A program made the position numbers and the translations under genes. From the NCBI GenBank assembly GCA_038503075.1, contig JBCAML010000012.1:992001-1056000 (forward strand): 64,000 nucleotides of DNA, in the 5' to 3' direction. Source of the DNA: Gyromitra esculenta. Taxonomy: Eukaryota > Ascomycota > Pezizomycetes > Pezizales > Discinaceae. Within the stretch, counting starts at the first letter, position 1, and every line of letters starts with the position of its first letter. This document shows positions 57,719 to 64,000 of the stretch, one piece after another. The notes below the pieces were generated by a model that saw only the letters and a list, made by a program, of their open reading frames with translations, did no database searches and had not been told where the DNA came from.

Positions 57719-60700
57719 TTCTTCAGCGATTATCCGTCGATTGCACGACCCGTGATTCTGGTGTAGCGAATATGGTGTATGGAGGAGTTGCTTAGCACAG
57801 ACGTCTAAACCGCTAAATGTACTTATGAATTAACGTGAGAAGAAATTTTCTGATGTACTTCGTATCTCAGGATAGTAATATACCCTACTAAGAATCCGGG
57901 GAGTTTCGTACGAAAGATAGCGGAGGAAAACGAGGGATCGGTGGTAACAGATTAATTGTTGATCCGAGGATTCTGTGCGTGGCAGCAAGAGGTCGACTCC
58001 TCTATTGCCATACACAATAGAAAAGTGCCACAAATTTATCCAACACCTTCCGTTCCATCTTAGTTGCTGTATGCGGTTGGCGTTAGTTTTCTGTTGAACT
58101 CGGGGAAGGCGATCATAAATTCCTCCAACCCGTGAGTCCTCAGATTTCTCGTTCGGTAGTGCGCCGACTATCAGTTGGCCCCAGTTCATCATCACACTAG
58201 CTCTTGGTTCGACAGGTCAGCTCCATAACCCCTGGATACGTGGAACTCTTTTGGTAATTAACTGTTATCATCCGCTGAGATCTGCAGTACAGTCGAATCT
58301 TGTTGAAAGAGACACCCTATCATAAGGCGGGCGGCTAGCTATAACAAATTGACTCCAGAGCAATAGCTATAATTCTCTAATAATGCTGCGCACGGTAAGA
58401 TACCTACTTATCAGACAGCAACCAGGATCAGTTCGCAACAACTACCCGAAACCCCCACTTTATTGGCTCATTTTCTAAAATTTAACCGCAGAAACCCCAG
58501 TTAGCATTATTAAGCGAAGCGAATACGGACTTGGGAGGATGGGCATGATTGATTTTTAAGAGAATGCTGTAAAGGCTTTGTCCTCGGCTTGTGCCATTCT
58601 CGAACGTACCATTAGACTAACATTACTGAATCGTTGGCTGCACCAAACATGTAAAAGCAAAACTATTCTTTGCAGCCCCAAGTACTTGGGGCAGGCATGA
58701 ATAACCTGAACATGCGAGTTGACCAATCAATCCGTCAATGTGCCAGACGAGGGCGAATCAAAAACTGCTACCAGCAAAAGATGTGTTCGGGTTCTTCGTG
58801 CTTGCCCTGAGTAGAAGAGCAAGTGTGTTTGACCGAACAGGTTAGTTAGGTCGTATAATTAAGTGTCATGATCCAACTATCTTAGCACGCCACAAGTTTA
58901 GGCGATATGACCGACCACAGTGCCTGAGACTACCCGTCTATGGAACCTAACCCGTGATATCCGGGGATGAGATATATACCTTGGACCGAGATATTTTTGG
59001 GTGATGCCCCTATGGCTCTCAGTATTATATATAGGCTCAAGAAACGACTACTTTTCGACATACCCCAAAGTTCGTTTCAGCATCCACAAAACACCAAATT
59101 TCGCTATGCGTGGCAATACAGACCAGCACAACTACTAAACCCTTTCGCCTTAGGATCGAGAGTTGGATATATTGCGTTTTCGGAAGACAATTAATGAAGG
59201 GTGGTAACTGGCGAGTGTCGAGTACATTCGGATTATGATCTCGACTTTTAGCTTCATCTTTTCTTGAGTATGCTAGAGGCTGGAGGAGTCGATGATCACC
59301 ACAATGAGACGATCCACGAGTGAAGGCAACCAGATAGGGTGACTGATACATCCATCCGTATGTTCTCACTTGGTTGTGCTGTCCATGCACTCTCGCTAAT
59401 ATGCAGTTTGGTGAATAACCAGGATCTTGATGTTGTAGCAGGCAAAAACAATCCGCTGATATCTGGCGTACACAACTCTTGTACGATTCCAGGTCTGGTT
59501 CTCGCCCAAAACATATCGAACAGAACTGTGTGCTCAATTTCAGACCAATCTGCGAAGCCAAAACAACGGACACACGTTTCTGGCGGAAATATCTTGTAAT
59601 TCACATCAGCCGAATCGCGAAATAATTTATCCTCGCAACGGTGGACAGAATTTATGTATTTCGGGGGGAACCAGCGCTACCAAGGATTTATTATCAGTGC
59701 TTCGAATAATTTTACGAAGCTCAAGCATGATTACCATCAGCAACATAACTCACTTGGCAGCTGCCTATCGTTGCCCAAAACCACTGGCCATTCGAATCGT
59801 CCATTTGCTGTAAGACTGGTTCTCGACCACGATGTGGTAGCAGGTTCTCTTCCCTGGTACCATATCCGGGACTAGCATTAGAACTGAAGAGAGTTCGCTA
59901 TCGCCTGCCTTGTCTCGGGTAGGTACTGGTAAGGATCCTAGGATCTGCTAGTAATGTGAAGAGTGGGGTTATGATAGAAGTGTGAGGGCGTTTAGTCATC
60001 CGGGTAACATTTTACTCTTGACTGCCTGCTCAATAGCTGCATGATTCACCGGCAGGATAAGAATTAGCAGTATTACCATTATATGAGGGGAATGGGTTTC
60101 TCATTTAGGATTGAGCCACATACATAATCTATTGTGTGTCCACCACACGGCCATGGTCTGAGGATCAGATTGGTATTGGGCTTGCAACTTTAAAGGGTAG
60201 GAATACTAGAGAACCCGAGGGAACCTGAGGGATTCGGATGAGATCTCAAAGTGTTGGAAGAGCTGAAAACTCAAGAGGGGGAAGTCTATCAGGAGGCTTG
60301 ATAAGATGATTCCGGGTCTGTGTTGTTTCCAATTACTCTCACGGATTTTCTGTGCCTCGGGTCCATACGTGGTCTATGTTTAATAGGAGACGGCCCAGCA
60401 TCGAAACGGTTTTCATTATCCAAAGTCAAATCGGTAGATTTAGATTTACTCACGATTGATGGTGAGAAATATATTCACTTCGAATTCTGGATAGGTTTGG
60501 GATCAGATATCCATATGCTGGGATAACCACTTAGTCAAGGTTGAAGATTTAAACCCGATGAGGGATTTTATTCGACCAGAAACCCGTCAAAACGATGAAT
60601 AATGGTCGTTAAAAGGGGTCAGCTTCTAAACCAAGGTAATTGAATTAGATGGAGAGTATAGCTCAGTACCTGAACCAAAGGGGATGGGTTGATGGTATGC

Positions 60701-63700
60701 AATACTTGGGGCGTATTTTAGTCTCGTGCCCCGCCCCTTTCGCGCAGCAACCAACAGTAGTAAGGGATGGGCACGAGCCTAGGTGTATTTGGTACCGATT
60801 TTTCGACTCTTCCAACTTGCGTTCTTCAGGTTTCGCGACCAGTCTAGGTCCACGAGTGTGGGTCGGTTTCCAATCCAAACCTGAACGAGCGGATCAATCT
60901 GTTACTTTAGAGAGTATCAAATAGTCTACTCTGCTGTTGGTCTTGGGAAGCCGATAAAAATACATTCGTCCGCTCCTGTTGCCTTTATGACTATTCTGGT
61001 GGAGTAAGTGTTTCTCTTCCGTGTTCGAGAGGGAGATTTCACGCGTTAGGATTGTTGCCTGGGGTGGGCACCATCTTAAGGCTGTATTATGTGTCCGTAG
61101 CACAGGATCAAAAGGTGCTGACGAGACTTTTATGCCGAAGGAATTGTTTTCGACGGAAGATTCGTTCGGGGGGCTTGAAATTCAAGATTTTTCTGTCTGA
61201 GCAGGTAGATCTAGATGAAATGAATGCTAAGTGGAAGCGAGTTCGTACCTCTTTGCCAGATTGATCCTGTTACAGTTCCCTTCGTTTACTCTGCTGGAGT
61301 ACGAGGGTGCGATGCCGAGTTGAGATATTGGCCAGTCCTTTGTCCAAGCAAACTGTATTCCAACAGCAGGCGTGGTATGTGTAGGCTTGATGACTAGCTG
61401 GGTGTGTGGTTGTTGGCCTAGGAGATTTGTGCATAATCATTGCTAAGAAATCCTCATATTTAGATTCGTCACGTACTTGCTTGATTTGTGACTTGCTAGA
61501 GGTATATTTCAGCAAAGGAGAATGTAGAAGATTACACCGGAATGTTTTAGGATATTGATAGAAAGCTTCAATAATACCACCGCTGTGTTAGTTGGACCTC
61601 TGCGGAAGCTGGATAGAGAATTCAAGTGAAATCGAAAGTGTGATTGACAGTACCCGATGGTGGTTAGAGAGTGATGGGTAATATCACAGTATCAGTGGAA
61701 ACGTAGACGAATATACCGCGTAGAATTTTGTCCAGTTCCGAAACCACTTGTAGGAGTAGACGCACCGCGTCGATAGTAATTCGAGGGGGTGTAAACATAT
61801 TCAGTGCAAGGCTCAGATTTATTTCATTGGGTCGCTTATAGGATAAGTTTTGCCTTAGTGTCGGAGAACGAGAAAAAAAGAAGGAGGTGCGCACTCCACT
61901 TTCGATAACATATATATGTACGTATCTCCTGAGAAGAATAATTCAACTTTGGCCTCACAAAATCAACTAGGCCACCGCTTTTTGATCGCTAGCTATTGCC
62001 TAGAATTTATCTTGATAGTGTTCTTCTCTATCTCGCATTGTTTGTTGTTGGAAAGATTTTGTACGGCAGACCAGGCAAATAGCCAAAATGTTTTCAGAAG
62101 GCGCGTAATATCCGGTTGTGAAACGCAGAGCGGCTCTTTGCTGTCTCCCCAGAAGGCTGTACCTACAGTCAGGCGTCATGGTCAGCCGATACAGATACAT
62201 CAACTCACCCTATTCATGCAGAGCCTCAAATGGATTGCCAGTAGGACGGTTCGTGCTGTTTTTGCTGTATATCTCTGTCTGCTGGAGTAGTTGGTATCTA
62301 ATTCCTTACTACGATGGTTTCTTCTGGTGGCTTGGCTAACTTCGCAGGGCGGCTGTAGTATCGGAACGTGTCTGATGCTGCCATTTGGCTGTTTCGCCAA
62401 CTTAGTTTTTTTTTTGGCTTAAACCATCTATTTATTTTTTATGGGCTAAAAAACGCTTATGCAGCAAGAAGGCTGTGAAGTCGAAAGGCCCTTCCCCAAC
62501 AATCGGCACCCTTATCCACCTGGGTAACATAAGAGAGCACAAAAGAAAAGCGAACCAAGTTAACTAACAAGATTTCCTGGAGAACAAGACAATGTTCCTG
62601 CGATAAACGAAACGACTTTAAGGTGTATGGAGAACGACACCAAATGTCATAAAATGAGGAGACAAGCGAGTAAAGAGACTCTGCACAATCGCCAAAGTTT
62701 CGCTAACTTGGTAGGTCGGGGACTCGAGATAACGAAACGACATCGCCATCGTTATACTTGTGGACGCTTTATATCTCATGTATCTTCTCTGTTTTTCCCC
62801 TGGCGATATTTTCATCGCAGTAAGAGACCTAACACCATGCAGATGCTTAACACCGTCTCTCTCTCGATGCGAGCAGTCGTATAGCCAGATCTCAGTCAAA
62901 AATCAACTAGGTTATTTCCCGAGTCAAGCCTAGAAAAGTGCTACTTTTCTTACTATTACTGTAGAATTCAGCTTTCGTGGTATTCAAATAAGTTTCTCGC
63001 AAAACTATTTGGACTTAGACCCCTAGCAACCAGGAGTCAATTTTGTCATTACTAACGGTAGGGCAAGATCTGGATATCTACGAAGGAGGTATCGTTTGTA
63101 CCAATAATTGATATTTGACGCATATATCGTCATAGTAAGAATGGTTTTCAATCGAGATCCACTTCTTTATGTCTTCCTTGTTGCACCATCTACGTCAAAG
63201 GTTCACCACCAGTGATGAGGAGGCTCGAAAGTACCACGGGTACTCTAGGAGATTTGACGAACCTTAGTCGATCTGATCTCCAGGGTGGGTGCGATTTTCA
63301 TCCAAGCTGTTCTTTCTGGCGCTGCAATTGGTAATAGTCTGAATCCTTTAATCTCTATATAGCTATCATCGTTACTACAAAGGTTAGAAAGTATTTAGGC
63401 TCTAAGGGGATTAAGTTGTATGAAATCGTCTTCGTCGACTAGATTCTGAATTCCCTTGTTTAGTGTCCCCGTATATTGGGATAGTAGAAAAAAATTGACT
63501 AATGATTCATAACTAGGCGGAACAAACTTCAAAACACTTATCACCACAATAAACGCTTCATAAACTATACCACCCACAGATATCCTACAGGTAGTGGGTA
63601 GCGCGATCTATGAGATAAACCTAGCCTTAACGTAGTTTGGGCTTATGCGTTCACTACACAACTCGCTGCATTAGAGGGACATGCTAAGGACCTCGGAAAC

Positions 63701-64000
63701 ATTTCCACGGTACGTACTCTAGCATAACTCGTACTGGTAACATAGAAACTCTAGGCCTGCTATCTTTATGTTTAGTCCATCTATCTACTGTTCTACACGG
63801 GCTATCATGCGTCAAAGCGTGCCTTTATTGCTTCTATTGGCTCAAGACAGATACCTCATGAAGACAAGGTGCCTCAAGATATACCTTTTCTCTTGACTAA
63901 AGTTGTGCATGAATAGTACTGATGTGGAAGCAGGATCGCGGCACTACCCATCCACTATGCGCCTTATCCCGTTTACCAAATTCAGTGTATATTCTTGAAC
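57719..64000. other. Gene-free stretch to the window end
   Basis: About 6.3 kb with no confident gene. A cluster of open frames on the plus strand between 60320 and 61264 and frames on both strands at 59037-59875 overlap or lack starts and match no family. Short tandem GAACCCGAGGG/AACCTGAGGG units occur near 60213. Confidence 0.35.
58290..58340 (+). mobile_element. Fragment of a pogo-like transposon end
   Basis: The sequence CAGTCGAATCTTGTTGAAAG directly after a TA (58288-58289), continuing with GACACCCTATCA, resembles terminal repeats of pogo-type elements, which commonly begin CAGTCGAA. No matching right end was found downstream, so it appears to be a solo or decayed end. Confidence 0.4.

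Noticed and set aside
59037..61264. Cluster of open frames on both strands
   Set aside because: Frames overlap on opposite strands or start with TTG/GTG, and none shows transposase, reverse transcriptase or other domain motifs that I can identify.

Overview
The window reads as a filamentous ascomycete chromosome. The evidence is six protein-coding genes from fungal families, introns of 49-94 bp (several with a CTAAC branch site), a dispersed single 5S rRNA locus, and long gene-free stretches filled with short inverted-repeat elements. The protein sequences and the sparse, element-rich layout would fit Pezizomycetes (truffle, morel and cup-fungus relatives). That placement is inference and no marker here proves it.

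Layout. 1-6.9 kb: a small two-exon collagen-like gene on the minus strand (1383-1972), a TA-flanked MITE (3225-3456) and a three-exon membrane dipeptidase (4346-5796). 6.9-8.9 kb: two mitochondrial ribosomal protein genes tail to tail, MRP51 (plus) and mL41/MRPL27 (minus). The mL41 start codon lies at the edge of a heptamer tandem repeat beside a G-rich upstream region. 9-26 kb: no gene I can support, but several foldback/MITE elements, including two side by side near 16.5-16.9 kb, one with a perfect 10-bp target duplication. 26.35-30.26 kb: a six-exon gene for the second-largest subunit of RNA polymerase III, bracketed by two copies of one MITE family. 31-44.8 kb: gene-free, with three copies of a 127-128 bp foldback family. 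44.9-45.0 kb: a 5S rRNA gene or recent pseudogene on the minus strand. 46.0-49.3 kb: a divergent pair of ribosome-assembly genes, RRB1 (minus) and ENP1/bystin (plus), sharing a 323-bp intergenic region. 49.3-64 kb: no confident gene; tRNA-derived SINE-like heads, a 17-bp minisatellite, one MITE with near-perfect arms and a pogo-like end fragment.

Functional theme. Five of the six protein genes with a family assignment or recognisable features, plus the 5S locus, concern making ribosomes or translation: cytosolic ribosome assembly (RRB1, ENP1), the 5S RNA, the polymerase that transcribes 5S and tRNA (RPC2), and the mitoribosome (MRP51, mL41). The dipeptidase and the collagen-like gene are the exceptions. 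I did not find a convincing new multi-gene system. The least explained items are the collagen-like gene, the MITE pair with a shared target motif, and the excess of the palindrome TACATGTA across the non-coding sequence.
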